A program made the position numbers and the translations under genes. This document shows, piece after piece, positions 15,267 through 24,597 of a stretch of 64,000 nt of DNA (position 1 is its first letter; the number at the start of each line of letters is the position of its first letter). The stretch is from the NCBI GenBank assembly GCA_023386265.1, contig JAEWKA010000007.1, positions 133,677-197,676 of the forward strand, read 5' to 3'. This DNA is from Bacillota bacterium (lineage in GTDB: Bacteria; Bacillota; Clostridia; Oscillospirales; Oscillospiraceae). The notes under the pieces were generated by a model that saw only the letters and a program-made list of their open reading frames with translations, was not told where the DNA came from and searched no databases.

Positions 15267-15758
15267 TCAGGCCGTCAGGGCTTTTTCAAAGGCGTCAAAA
15301 GCGGTGTGCTTATCCTCGTCTGAAAGAATTGCATACATGACATAGTTTCCCAAAATCATAATCTCCGAGCTGTCGAGCTTCGGGCGCTCCTCGGGCATGT
15401 ACTCAACCATCCAGGTATCCTTGCGCATCTGAATATAATCATTTACGGCCTTTGTTACCGTTACAAGCTGGGAGGCGTCCTTTGCCTTGAAAATTCCGAA
15501 TTCGTCAATATTAACTCCTTTGGAATTTATCTTGACATCATAGCTGTCGTAATCGGAGACGTCCATTTTCATGGAGCCGGCGATATAGTCCGCATCAACC
15601 GAAACCAAAGAGTCATCGTTCAAAACAGAGGCAACGGCCGCTGAAACATCCGTCACCACAGCATCATTTTTGACCACTGCAGTTTTCCCGCAGCCGGCAA
15701 AAAGTGAGAATATGAGTAGAACTGAGATAAGCGCTAGGTGTTTCATTTTCATTTTCAA
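15267..15758 (-). CDS. DUF4358-type lipoprotein
   Basis: A 163-residue secreted lipoprotein. MKMKMKHLALISVLLIFSLFAGC is a lipoprotein signal with the lipobox LFAGC (Cys23). The mature part has the features I associate with DUF4358: IDEFGIFKAKD, a YIQMRKDTWMVEYMPEE stretch, and the NYVMYAILSDEDK tail. DUF4358 genes often sit by SGNH/acyltransferase genes for envelope modification, and here the SGNH gene lies immediately upstream. Biochemical function unknown. Confidence 0.75.
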   Translation of the reverse strand: MKMKMKHLALISVLLIFSLFAGCGKTAVVKNDAVVTDVSAAVASVLNDDSLVSVDADYIAGSMKMDVSDYDSYDVKINSKGVNIDEFGIFKAKDASQLVTVTKAVNDYIQMRKDTWMVEYMPEERPKLDSSEIMILGNYVMYAILSDEDKHTAFDAFEKALTA

Positions 15759-15794
15759 TTTACCATTCCTTTTTAAGTCAGTTGCTCCTCGGGC

Positions 15795-16634
15795 CTACTG
15801 ATAGCCGTGAGTACGGAGATAATTTATAACTAGATTAAAGCCGTCTGTATTAAGGTGGAGCCCGTCGCCATTTCCGTAGTTGTCCGGAAGAGCGCCGTTC
15901 GCATCTTTGAGCACGCTTTCGCTGTCCATATACTTAACGCCCAGCGAATTTGCCACTCGCTCAACCCATATGTTCGCTGTGGCAATCTTTTCATTCGTTA
16001 TACCGTTATCCTTCTCAGAGTAGCTTGCGGATACCGGATAAATCGAATTTAGGATTATCTTGGTGTTGGGGCTTGCTTCCTTAATTGCCTGCACGAGCTT
16101 TGTATATTCAGTAATGAAGTACTCCTCATCCATGAAGGACACGCCGTTTACGCCCAAGGTTATGAGCATATATTCGGGTTGCTTTTTAGTGACTGCGTCT
16201 TTAATGGACAACTCGCTCTCGTCATCAGGGTAAACAATAGTTGCAGTGCTCCAGAGTGAAAGCGTGAGCGTTCCGCTCGCGGGCGTCCAAACCTGACTGT
16301 CGTTAACGACATCGTAATAGCCGAGTCCGTAGGTTGTGCTGTCTCCCAAAAAGATGAATTTATCGACATATTCCTGACCCATGTCCGATGTCTCCGCCAG
16401 GGCTGTCTCCGTGCTTCCGGATGTCGGCGATGTCGCAGGAGCGGTAGAGCCTTCCGGACTTGCAGAGGGCGAAGCTTCAGCGTTGGGCGACGCTGACGGA
16501 GAAGCCGACGGTGATGCGGCCGGGGTGCCCTTTGCGCAGGACGCAAAGCCGAGGACAAAAAGCGCGACAAGCATACATATTATGATGGACGCAGACCAGA
16601 AGAAGTAAACGCCATCTTGTTTTTTCTTACTCAT
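15795..16634 (-). CDS. SGNH/GDSL-family hydrolase, membrane anchored
   Basis: A 279-residue protein. A membrane helix at about 10-32 is followed by a Ser/Pro/Ala low-complexity linker (SPSASPSASPNAEASPSASP, about 38-75) and an SGNH fold. The block I nucleophile is in FLGDSTTYG, the block III Asn in ITLGVNGVS, and the Asp/His pair in GDGLHLN. It likely removes or transfers acyl groups on cell-wall glycans outside the cell. It is the first gene of the three-gene envelope cluster. The substrate cannot be read from the sequence. Confidence 0.85.
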   Translation of the reverse strand: MSKKKQDGVYFFWSASIIICMLVALFVLGFASCAKGTPAASPSASPSASPNAEASPSASPEGSTAPATSPTSGSTETALAETSDMGQEYVDKFIFLGDSTTYGLGYYDVVNDSQVWTPASGTLTLSLWSTATIVYPDDESELSIKDAVTKKQPEYMLITLGVNGVSFMDEEYFITEYTKLVQAIKEASPNTKIILNSIYPVSASYSEKDNGITNEKIATANIWVERVANSLGVKYMDSESVLKDANGALPDNYGNGDGLHLNTDGFNLVINYLRTHGYQ

Positions 16635-16786
16635 ATGGACCTCCGTTGTTAAGGAAAAAATTAGTTGTGCTATTATAAATAATTCTTCGCAGTTATACAG
16701 ATTCTCAAAAATGGACTTCTTGTAATTTTATCACCGGATTCATATAGTGTCAATCATTTGCAGTCGGGAATGAAAGCCTGACGCGT

Positions 16787-16827
16787 AATATACAAGGCCG
16801 GAAGCTCCGCTTCCGGCCTTGTATATT
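16787..16827 (-). terminator. Terminator of the EF-G-like gene
   Basis: A perfect 19-bp inverted repeat (16787-16805 and 16809-16827) with a 3-nt loop just past the stop codon. Very stable; the T run is weak. Confidence 0.7.
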
Positions 16828-16838
16828 ACTTATTAATC

Positions 16839-18878
16839 TTAGTCTTCTTCGCCGGAGGCAAGAGCCTTGGCTTCTTCGATGATCTTCTGCTGAATCATTG
16901 CAGGGGTTTCCTCGTAGCGGACGAATTCGAAGGAGAAACTACCGCGTCCCTGTGTCATGGAGCGAAGATCAATCGCGTAGCCGCCCATTTCCGCCATCGG
17001 AACTTCGGCTTCGACAACCTGCATGCCGTCGTGAGCGCTCATGCCCATCGGGCTTCCGCGGCGCTTGGAGAGGTCGGACATTATATCGCCCATATAAGTG
17101 TCGGGAATCGAGACCTTGAGGTAGCCGATAGGCTCAAGGATGACGGGGCTTGCCATGGGAAGACCAGCCTTGTAAGCGAGACTTGCAGCCGTTTTGAACG
17201 CCATTTCCGAGGAATCGACGGGGTGATACGAACCGTCGACAAGCGTTGCCTTCAGGAAAACTACGGGGTATCCTGCCAGAACGCCTCTGCCGATGCTCTC
17301 GCGCAGACCCTTTTCAACTGCGGGGAAGAAGTTCTTCGGAACGCTTCCCCCGAAGACGTTTTCAGCAAAGATGAGGTCTTCGGTTTCGGTCTGGGGCTCA
17401 AACTCGATCCAGACGTCACCGAACTGACCGTGTCCACCGGACTGCTTCTTGTGTCGGCCCTGAACCTTGACCTTGCCGCGAACCTTCTCGCGGTAGGGCA
17501 CGCGTGCCTGAGCCAGCTCGACCTCGACTCCGAATTTGTTCTTGAGCTTGGAGCAGAGAACGTCGAGATGTATATCGCCTGCGCCAGAAACGACCATCTG
17601 GTGCGTTTCTGAATTGTTTACGATTTTGAAAGTAAGGTCTTCCTCGGAGAGACGGGTAAGTCCGGCTGCAATCTTATCTTCCTGTCCCTTGGTCTTGGGA
17701 TAAATAGCCATAGCATAGCAGGGAGGAGTATAGACGACACCGGGGAGAGCGGTTTTTAGAGAAGCATTGCATAGCGTGTCGCCCGTTTTTGAATCAGACA
17801 GCTTGGAGACTGCGCCGAGATCTCCGCAGGCAATCTCGTTTACCTCAATATTCTTTTTGCCCTGCATCGTATATATGTGACCAATTTTTTCGCTCGTGCC
17901 CGTGCGAGGATTAACTAGGGTCATTTCGTTTGTAATCTTGCCGGAAACGACCTTAAAAAGGCTAAACTTGCCGTATTGGTCTGAAACCGTTTTATAGATG
18001 ATTGCAGCGGAGGGACCTGACTCATTGACGAGCTCGCCTCCCTCCTGAGGATACGGGAAGTAGTTTACGATAGCATCCAGAAGCAGGGAAATACCAAGCG
18101 AGGTAAATGCGCTGCCGCAGAAAACGGGGCAGATGGTGCAGTCACGCAGACCCTCACCAAAGGCTTTGCTCATTTCTTCGGGTGTGAAATCCTCACCTCC
18201 GAAGTACTTGTCCATAAGCTCCTCGCTAGTTTCGGCAACGCCTTCCGCCAGCGTATTATAGAGCTTTCCAAGCTCAGCTTTCATGCTTTCAGGCACGGGA
18301 ATCTCAGTGCGCTTACCCTTTGCGTCAAAGGTGTAGGCCTTTTTTGTGGAAACATCGATAAGACCCGTAATCTTCTCGCCTTCGGTAATGGGGGCAATCA
18401 TCGGGCATACCGATACTCCAAACTTATCACGCAGGGAAGCGAAGGCTTTTGCATAATTGGCATTTTCCTCATCGGTTTTGGAAATAAAAATCGCGCGGGG
18501 CTTTTTAGCATCTGAAAGCATTTTCCATGCCTTTTCGGCGCCGACGTTCAGTCCGTCCTTAGCAGAGCAGACGACGATGCCGGCATCCGCAACGCGGAGA
18601 GCCTGAGCCACTTCACCTGCAAAATCGAAATAGCCCGGGGTGTCGATTATATTTATTTTAACGCCGTTATACTCGCAGAAAAGTGCGGAATCGGCAATAC
18701 TGATCTTGCGGCGGATTTCCTCCGAGTCAAAGTCGGAAACCGTCGTGCCTTCAGAGACCTTTCCGAGCCTGTCTGTCATGCCGGTCATAAAAAGGATGCT
18801 CTCGGCCAAGCTCGTTTTTCCGTTTCCTCCGTGACCCATTAGGCAGATGTTCCGAATATTCTTTATTGCATAGCTCAT
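16839..18878 (-). CDS. EF-G-like translation GTPase (FusA paralogue)
   Basis: A 679-residue GTPase with the full EF-G domain order. G1 is GHGGNGKTS (15-23) where true EF-G has AHIDAGKTT, G3 is DTPGY, and G4 is SKTDEEN in place of NKxD. Domain IV includes KKQSGGHGQFGDVWIEFEP. These variant G motifs mark the EF-G-like branch found beside canonical fusA in many Firmicutes. It would act on the ribosome, but its exact step is not established. It is monocistronic: promoter at 18939-18967 and terminators on both sides. It should not be read as the only EF-G of the cell. Confidence 0.88.
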   Translation of the reverse strand: MSYAIKNIRNICLMGHGGNGKTSLAESILFMTGMTDRLGKVSEGTTVSDFDSEEIRRKISIADSALFCEYNGVKINIIDTPGYFDFAGEVAQALRVADAGIVVCSAKDGLNVGAEKAWKMLSDAKKPRAIFISKTDEENANYAKAFASLRDKFGVSVCPMIAPITEGEKITGLIDVSTKKAYTFDAKGKRTEIPVPESMKAELGKLYNTLAEGVAETSEELMDKYFGGEDFTPEEMSKAFGEGLRDCTICPVFCGSAFTSLGISLLLDAIVNYFPYPQEGGELVNESGPSAAIIYKTVSDQYGKFSLFKVVSGKITNEMTLVNPRTGTSEKIGHIYTMQGKKNIEVNEIACGDLGAVSKLSDSKTGDTLCNASLKTALPGVVYTPPCYAMAIYPKTKGQEDKIAAGLTRLSEEDLTFKIVNNSETHQMVVSGAGDIHLDVLCSKLKNKFGVEVELAQARVPYREKVRGKVKVQGRHKKQSGGHGQFGDVWIEFEPQTETEDLIFAENVFGGSVPKNFFPAVEKGLRESIGRGVLAGYPVVFLKATLVDGSYHPVDSSEMAFKTAASLAYKAGLPMASPVILEPIGYLKVSIPDTYMGDIMSDLSKRRGSPMGMSAHDGMQVVEAEVPMAEMGGYAIDLRSMTQGRGSFSFEFVRYEETPAMIQQKIIEEAKALASGEED

Positions 18879-18938
18879 GTGGGGGTTTCTCCTTACTTGT
18901 TATATTTAACCTGACTCGGTCAAAATTCATACGCTAAG

Positions 18939-18967
18939 ATTATACACGGCAGAAATAGCATTTGCAA
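18939..18967 (-). promoter_or_regulatory. Promoter of the EF-G-like gene
   Basis: On the minus strand TTGCAA (18967-18962), a 17-bp spacer, TATAAT (18944-18939), 61 bp before the start codon. A TAAGGAG site precedes the ATG. Confidence 0.7.
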
Positions 18968-19032
18968 CAATATTTTTGCGCCATAAGCGGGAATATTCAT
19001 CATTATTGTTGTATCGGCAGGAAAATGGAGAT

Positions 19033-19077
19033 AAAAGAAACCCTGCTCTCCGCAAAGACGAGAGCAGGGTTTCTTTT
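19033..19077 (-). terminator. Terminator of the P-type-ATPase-like gene
   Basis: A perfect 18-bp inverted repeat (19033-19050 and 19060-19077) beginning 10 bp past the stop, with A and T tracts at the two ends. Confidence 0.82.
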
Positions 19078-19086
19078 GATGTGTTT

Positions 19087-21342
19087 TTATCTTCTCAGCC
19101 CATACGAAATAACGAGAACAGGCACAAGCCAGAGCAACATAAACGTAATGGCGTTCCCGACGCTCGCCGAGGAATAGCTCCCCGACCAGCACATTGAAAG
19201 CATGAAGAGCATACCCAGAAAAGCTCCAAGTATTGACAGCACAGCACAGAGCAGGAGCCCGTTATAAAGCGATTTACCGCGCTTTACAAGCCCAGCAACA
19301 GAATTGAGCCCGCCGCGCGAGAACATCGCAACGACGCTGCCAGTATCCTCAGTTTCTGGGGAGGAAATGCTGTATCGGTCCGCAAAAGAAGGGAAGTCGT
19401 AGCTTTCCTTCGGCAGACGGAACTTTTGCTTGATGAACATGGGCGTGATGTTGAAGTCTCTTATGGCAAAGACAGGTTCGATTCTTCCGCGAAGGAGCGT
19501 GACAAGTCCTTTCTGGACGGAAGAGACAGGAACATAGCTTACTTCGAAAACTCCCGCGAGGGTATCGTTAATTGCGGTGAAGACGGCACTCAATGAGCCT
19601 GAGCCCTTTTGAACTCTGATGCCCATGAGCTGCATGAAGCTAGAGGAGCCCACATAAACCTGATCACCGTTAATTCTTGCAATCACTCCGCCTCCCTCAT
19701 GACAGGCAAAATCCTCGACCTTCTGCATGGAGTAGCCGTTCTTTTTCATCAGCTCCGTAAACGCGGAGGAAATGCCCATTCCCGCCGCCGCTATCATGCT
19801 GGAGGTGAAAGAGATGACCTTGTCGGGATAGAAGCCTTCCATTACCGTGATGTTAGCGATTGAAAGCGTCCTCTCCGGAAAAATATCCTTGTCCTTAATG
19901 ACGACCTGGCCAAGCCTGCCCAAATCCGCGCAGCCCGCATAGCCCGCAATCGCGACTCCGCTTCTCGCAAGACGTTTCGTGATGACGTAATACGGGAAAG
20001 CAAAGCCGAACACGGCGGAAAAGGATGCACAAACTGTCAGTCCGGCGGACAGGGTGTGGATGAGATTGTCATTTTGTTTGCTTCCAAAGAAGCAAAAAAG
20101 ACTGAGAACAATCGCGAATATGATGAACAGCGGAGCAAAGAGCGAGAAAGTGTTTTCAAAGATATCCGCTTCCTCGCTTTTTCGTACGAAGCCGGTAACC
20201 GGGCGCTGGGTTTTCGAGAGTACACGCCCAAGTTCCTCACCGCCGTCTTCCGAGAGAATGACAAAGGGCGCCTTCGGAATCGAAGCCGTGCGGAAGCTGA
20301 TGGCAAAGCCCTTGCATTCAAGGTAGGAGCCCCAGAGTGCGAAGGTCAGAGATAGGGAAGATACCGCGCAAAAGGGAAGTCCGTCGTCAGTATTTTTCGT
20401 AATAAGTATGTATACAGCGTCAATGATTGACACAAGGCAGGAGACGGCTATCAGAGATTCGGGACCGGAGGCTTTTTTGAAAAGAGACATAAGTCCGTTC
20501 GTGAAGATATCGAGTCCTATCAGCATGACGATGAGCTCGAGAATAAGGCAAACCAAGGTTCGAACAAGCGCGCTGTCACCCAAAAGCCCCATTGCCGGCA
20601 GCCCATAGCTTAGCCAAATGAGGACAAGACTGAGAAAGGATGCGAAAAAGCAGCGGAGTCTCATAGATAGAGCCTGATCCATGTATAGCTTAGCGGCTTT
20701 TTCGGGACTCATCTCGGGAATTTGTTGTTTTGCCTCTTTTTCAGCGCGTGCTTTTTCCGCCCTGCGCTTTTCCTCACGCTTCGAGGACGAAGCGGCGGCA
20801 AGCCCAATTAGAGGCGAAAGAATCTTTTCTCTGAAACCCGATTCTCGTTCGTATTCGTCATTTGTTTCAGGTTCCCTATCATAGTCTCCCAAAGGCGCAT
20901 ATTTCGTGCTGTTTTTCTCGACGTCGGCTGACTCGCTCCAGATCGGAACGTCCTCATTCGCAGACTGTCTTTTAAACACCATCGTGTCGTCCGGATTGGT
21001 AGGAACACGTCTTACTCGCCTGCCTTCGGAGGGAGAGAGAACATCTTCGTCAAATAACGGGGTATCTTCTAAACGCTTACTCTGCGAAAAGACCGTGTCG
21101 CCGTCCGCCATTTCGGAAGCATCTACAAAATAAACGTCAGACGAAGGGTCAACGCTGCTGAAATTTGTCTCAGCTATAGCCTGACCCTCATTTTCCATGG
21201 CGATAGGGTGCGACCTTGCGAACACATCTCCGCGCGAAGCTTCCTCGACCCGTTCCGCTGCCTTGAAATCCGCAAGGATGGAGTCGATGGAAAGAGCCTC
21301 TAAGTCGTCCGTATTCATGTTATTTTCGTTGTTATTATCCAT
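19087..21342 (-). CDS. Degenerate P-type ATPase-like membrane protein
   Basis: A 751-residue protein from ATG 21342 (AGGTG upstream; the ORF extends further without a site). The N-terminal 210 residues are acidic and disordered. The rest follows the P1B-ATPase layout: membrane helix pairs, an actuator-like segment, then AIAGYAGCADLGRLGQVVIKD. Where the phosphorylation loop DKTGTLT belongs, it has DKDIFPERT (Asp484-Lys485-Asp486). TGDN is replaced by RDFN, and the GDGxND hinge is absent. An N-domain-like GGVIARINGDQVYVGSS survives. Pump activity is therefore unlikely; a sensor, scaffold or partner role is possible. The frame is intact over the whole length, so it is maintained, not decaying. 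Confidence 0.7.
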   Translation of the reverse strand: MDNNNENNMNTDDLEALSIDSILADFKAAERVEEASRGDVFARSHPIAMENEGQAIAETNFSSVDPSSDVYFVDASEMADGDTVFSQSKRLEDTPLFDEDVLSPSEGRRVRRVPTNPDDTMVFKRQSANEDVPIWSESADVEKNSTKYAPLGDYDREPETNDEYERESGFREKILSPLIGLAAASSSKREEKRRAEKARAEKEAKQQIPEMSPEKAAKLYMDQALSMRLRCFFASFLSLVLIWLSYGLPAMGLLGDSALVRTLVCLILELIVMLIGLDIFTNGLMSLFKKASGPESLIAVSCLVSIIDAVYILITKNTDDGLPFCAVSSLSLTFALWGSYLECKGFAISFRTASIPKAPFVILSEDGGEELGRVLSKTQRPVTGFVRKSEEADIFENTFSLFAPLFIIFAIVLSLFCFFGSKQNDNLIHTLSAGLTVCASFSAVFGFAFPYYVITKRLARSGVAIAGYAGCADLGRLGQVVIKDKDIFPERTLSIANITVMEGFYPDKVISFTSSMIAAAGMGISSAFTELMKKNGYSMQKVEDFACHEGGGVIARINGDQVYVGSSSFMQLMGIRVQKGSGSLSAVFTAINDTLAGVFEVSYVPVSSVQKGLVTLLRGRIEPVFAIRDFNITPMFIKQKFRLPKESYDFPSFADRYSISSPETEDTGSVVAMFSRGGLNSVAGLVKRGKSLYNGLLLCAVLSILGAFLGMLFMLSMCWSGSYSSASVGNAITFMLLWLVPVLVISYGLRR

Positions 21343-21429
21343 ATCGCACCTGACAGATGGCTTCCGCACAAAACAGCAAAGGCTGCCGGCGGTTGTCAAA
21401 TTTATGGCGGCAAAGCCGCAAGATGAGTA

Positions 21430-22182
21430 TTATGAGTCGCGCTGACGGAGAACCTCGTAAATGAGGACGGCTGCTGCCGCGCTCGCGTTCAGAGAGGAGA
21501 CTTTGCCTTTCATAGGTATGCTGACGAGAAAATCACAATTTTCTCGAATGAGTCTGCCGATTCCTTCGCCCTCGGAGCCAATGACAATACAAATGGGACC
21601 CTTTAAATCGGTCTTCCAAAGAGCGCTTTCACCCTCTGCCGCCGTACCGTAAACCCAGACGCCAGCGTCCTTCAGCTCTTTAATTGCGGCAGTGAGGTTC
21701 GCGACCCTGGCGACGGCCATATGCTCTGCCGCACCAGCGCTGGTTTTGTCCACAATTGAGGTGAGCCCGGCACTTCGGCGCTTGGGTATGATGATGCCGT
21801 GAACTCCGGCTGCCTCGCTCGTTCTGATGACTGCGCCGAGATTATGCGGGTCGCTCAGCTCATCGCACACGACGACGAACGGAGCCTCACCCTTTTCCGC
21901 CGCAATTGCGAGGATGTCCGTAACGGTGCAGTATTCGCGTACTGCGGCAAGGGCGATGACGCCCTGATGCGCGTGGGTCTGACTCATCGAGTCAAGCTTG
22001 CGCCTGTCCGCGTCAACGACGACAACACCGGCGTCCCGAGCCTTTGAGGCTATGTGACCGAGAGTTTTGTCGGTTTCACCTTTTTGTATAAATACTTTGT
22101 CTATGGTGCGTCCCGCGCGAAGCGCCTCGATGACGGCGTTGCGCCCCTCGATAATATCCTCGCGGTCGTTTTCAAAATCCAT
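21430..22182 (-). CDS. rlmB: 23S rRNA (guanosine-2251-2'-O)-methyltransferase
   Basis: A 250-residue SPOUT/TrmH-family enzyme. The N-terminal substrate-binding domain starts at IIEGRNAVIEALRAGRTIDKVFI. The C-terminal knotted domain carries motif 1 (CDELSDPHNLGAVIRTSEAAGVHG), motif 2 (IVIGSEGEGIGRLI) and motif 3 (IPMKGKVSSLNASAAAAVLIYE). It methylates the ribose of G2251 in the 23S P loop using SAM, and metK (SAM synthesis) is its upstream neighbour on the same strand. Length is normal. Confidence 0.92.
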   Translation of the reverse strand: MDFENDREDIIEGRNAVIEALRAGRTIDKVFIQKGETDKTLGHIASKARDAGVVVVDADRRKLDSMSQTHAHQGVIALAAVREYCTVTDILAIAAEKGEAPFVVVCDELSDPHNLGAVIRTSEAAGVHGIIIPKRRSAGLTSIVDKTSAGAAEHMAVARVANLTAAIKELKDAGVWVYGTAAEGESALWKTDLKGPICIVIGSEGEGIGRLIRENCDFLVSIPMKGKVSSLNASAAAAVLIYEVLRQRDS

Positions 22183-22243
22183 TGAATGTCTCCAAATTTT
22201 GTTTATTACGCAACAAGTTCGAGTCTTGTGTCGTCTATGAAAC

Positions 22244-23440
22244 TCATTTTGCGCGCGCTTTGAGTTCCTCCACCATGTCCGTGTGCTCCCAGGGCAGGTC
22301 GATATCCGTCCTGCCGAAGTGACCGTAGGCAGCGCTCTGGCGGTAAATCGGGCGGAGCAGGTCGAGCTTTTTGATTATTCTTGCGGGGCGAAGGTCAAAG
22401 CATTCGCGGATGATCTCAGAAAGACGCTCGTCCGATACAAGGCCTGTGCCCTGCGTGTCAACAAAGACGGAAACGGGGCTCGCCACACCGATTGCATAGG
22501 CAATTTCGAGCTGACAACGCTTTGCAAGCCCTGCCGCGACGATATTTTTCGCGACGTAACGCGCCATATAGGCCGCGCTCCTGTCGACCTTCGTGGGGTC
22601 CTTTCCAGAGAAGCAGCCGCCGCCATGGCTGGCATAGCCGCCGTAGGTGTCAACGATAATCTTGCGTCCTGTGAGTCCGGAATCGCCGGCGGGGCCGCCA
22701 ATAACGAAGCGTCCTGTGGGGTTTATGAAAAACTTAGTGTCCTTGTCTATGAGTCTTGCAGGGATTGTAGGCTTAATAACGGTTTCCATTATTGCCTCGC
22801 GCAGGGTCTTAATATCGATGTCTGCGCCGTGCTGAGTCGAAACGACGATTGCAGGGATGCGCTCAACGCAGCCGTTCTGGTCATACTGGACGGAGACCTG
22901 GGTTTTTCCGTCCGGACGCAGCCAATCGAGCTCGCCTGTTTTGCGAACCTCGGCGAGACGGCGTGCGAGCTTGTGCGAAAGTGAAATCGGCGCGGGCATA
23001 AGCTCGTGCGTTTCATCGCAGGCAAAGCCGAACATCATGCCCTGATCACCGGCGCCTGTGTCGGCGTCATAATCTTTTTCGCCCTCTTTTGCTTCATAGG
23101 CCTTGTCAACGCCCATTGCTATATCGGAACTCTGCTCATCAATCGATGTGAGAACGGCGCAGGTTTTGCAGTCAAAGCCGTATTCGGGGTTGTTGTAGCC
23201 AATTTCGCCTACGGTTTTGCGGACTATGGAGGGGATATCAACATAGCAATCGGTCGTAATTTCGCCGAATACTGTAATCATGCCGGTCGTTGCGATGCAT
23301 TCGCAGGCAACGCGGGCTTTTTTGTCTTTTTCAATTATAGTGTCCAGAACGGCGTCTGAAATCTGGTCGCACATTTTATCGGGGTGACCCTCGGTGACGG
23401 ACTCTGAGGTGAAGACCCTGTTTGTAAGTTGTTTTTGCAT
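22244..23440 (-). CDS. metK: S-adenosylmethionine synthase
   Basis: A 398-residue enzyme making SAM from methionine and ATP. Family motifs are intact: GHPDKMCDQISDAVLD (ATP site), GAGDQGMMFGFACDET, and GGGCFSGKDPTKVDRSAAY with the phosphate loop. Length matches the family. No SAM-I (S-box) or SAM-II pattern is seen in the 300-bp leader, but an enclosing inverted repeat is present there (see the entry at 23530). It shares direction with rlmB, a SAM user, 61 bp downstream. Confidence 0.97.
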   Translation of the reverse strand: MQKQLTNRVFTSESVTEGHPDKMCDQISDAVLDTIIEKDKKARVACECIATTGMITVFGEITTDCYVDIPSIVRKTVGEIGYNNPEYGFDCKTCAVLTSIDEQSSDIAMGVDKAYEAKEGEKDYDADTGAGDQGMMFGFACDETHELMPAPISLSHKLARRLAEVRKTGELDWLRPDGKTQVSVQYDQNGCVERIPAIVVSTQHGADIDIKTLREAIMETVIKPTIPARLIDKDTKFFINPTGRFVIGGPAGDSGLTGRKIIVDTYGGYASHGGGCFSGKDPTKVDRSAAYMARYVAKNIVAAGLAKRCQLEIAYAIGVASPVSVFVDTQGTGLVSDERLSEIIRECFDLRPARIIKKLDLLRPIYRQSAAYGHFGRTDIDLPWEHTDMVEELKARAK

Positions 23441-23742
23441 GGCGCTGAACCTTTCTTTATTTAATACTGTGAATAATACTTTGTTGCAGTAGTTTTATCT
23501 TTTTTGTGATTTTTAATATATTGGAATTGCAGGTAAAAAGCACAGTTTTCGACCTTTAGGCGTATATAAACCTAAGCTATAATAGCACATATACTTAAGA
23601 ACTTAAAGTGTAATATTTTTATAAAGCTTCGTTTTTTACCTGTTTGCGTCCGAATTTACAAAAATATCATAGACACTCCGCCAAAAAAAGGGTATCATCT
23701 TATCACAATTGACGCAATTAATTCCAATCGGAGGAACGATAT
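23441..23742. other. metK / rhomboid-like intergenic region
   Basis: A 302-bp AT-rich divergent gap. It holds a perfect 10-bp inverted repeat, CAGGTAAAAA (23530-23539) with TTTTTACCTG (23633-23642). Inside are smaller hairpins, GCTA-TTA-TAGC and CTTAGG...CCTAAAG (minus-strand reading). A TATAAT lies at 23578-23583 on the plus strand without a good -35. No known riboswitch pattern is recognised. Confidence 0.4.
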
Positions 23743-24594
23743 ATGAAAAGTATCATGCGGCGTGTCGACCGCTTCTGTCTGACGCATCCGAACTTCGGAA
23801 TCAGAAATCTGATGATATATATCATAACCGGCAATGTGCTGGTTTGGATTTTCAGCATGATGGACAGATCGAGAAAGCTGCTCGAGCTTGTCCAGTTCAG
23901 CGCGGAGGCGATTTTCACCAGGGGCGAGGTCTGGCGGCTTGTCACGTTCATCTTTGTGCCGACTGTATCCTCGGTTATCTGGCTCGCTCTCGCGCTGTAC
24001 TTCTATTATTGGATAGGCTCTACGCTCGAGCATCACTGGGGCGCGGGAAAATTCATGATTTATTATTTGAGCGGCATGGTTTTCAATATCCTATACGGGA
24101 CGATTATTTGGCTTATTACGGGACTTGACATTCCCATCAACGCAATGTATATAAATCTTTCGATGTTCTTTGCTTTCGCGACGCTTTTTCCGGACACTAT
24201 GGTTCTGCTGTTTTTCATTATACCCGTTAAGGTCAAATGGCTTGCCTATTTCGACGCGGCGCTTTTCGCTTTTGCGATGATAACTACATCGTTCCCCGCT
24301 AACCTTTTGCCGCTTATCGCGGTGCTGAACTATTTTGTTTTCTGCGGCGGCTGGCTGTTTGACATTATCCGTCCGTCTCGCATTCAGCAGAGACAGAAAA
24401 CAATAGATTTTAAGAAGGCGGCGAAAAAGTATAACCGTGAGCAGGCTGCAAAACCCTATAACCGCAAATGCGAGGTTTGCGGCAGAACGGACAGGGACAA
24501 TCCGAACCTTGAGTTCCGCTTCTGCTCAAAGTGCGGGGGCTATCATTGCTTCTGCGTAGACCATATCAACAGCCATGTGCACTTTAAGGAGTAA
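23743..24594 (+). CDS. Rhomboid-like membrane protein with zinc-ribbon tail, probably inactive
   Basis: A 283-residue protein with about six membrane helices in the rhomboid pattern. WRLVTFIFVP in the loop and helix 1-2 region resembles active rhomboids, and HHWGAGKFMIYYLSG follows. The usual GxSG serine motif is replaced by PINAMYINLSMFF, so protease activity is doubtful. A basic linker leads to CEVCGRTDRDN...FCSKCGGYHCFCVDHINSH, a Cys/His zinc-binding module facing the cytoplasm. The Shine-Dalgarno CGGAGGAA is good. A GNAT gene follows 3 bp later. It may act as a client-binding pseudorhomboid (inference). Confidence 0.72.
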   Translation: MKSIMRRVDRFCLTHPNFGIRNLMIYIITGNVLVWIFSMMDRSRKLLELVQFSAEAIFTRGEVWRLVTFIFVPTVSSVIWLALALYFYYWIGSTLEHHWGAGKFMIYYLSGMVFNILYGTIIWLITGLDIPINAMYINLSMFFAFATLFPDTMVLLFFIIPVKVKWLAYFDAALFAFAMITTSFPANLLPLIAVLNYFVFCGGWLFDIIRPSRIQQRQKTIDFKKAAKKYNREQAAKPYNRKCEVCGRTDRDNPNLEFRFCSKCGGYHCFCVDHINSHVHFKE

Positions 24595-24597
24595 GTA

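Noticed and set aside
23441..23742. Known SAM riboswitch before metK
   Set aside because: None of the conserved S-box or SAM-II blocks are found; only an unassigned inverted repeat is reported.
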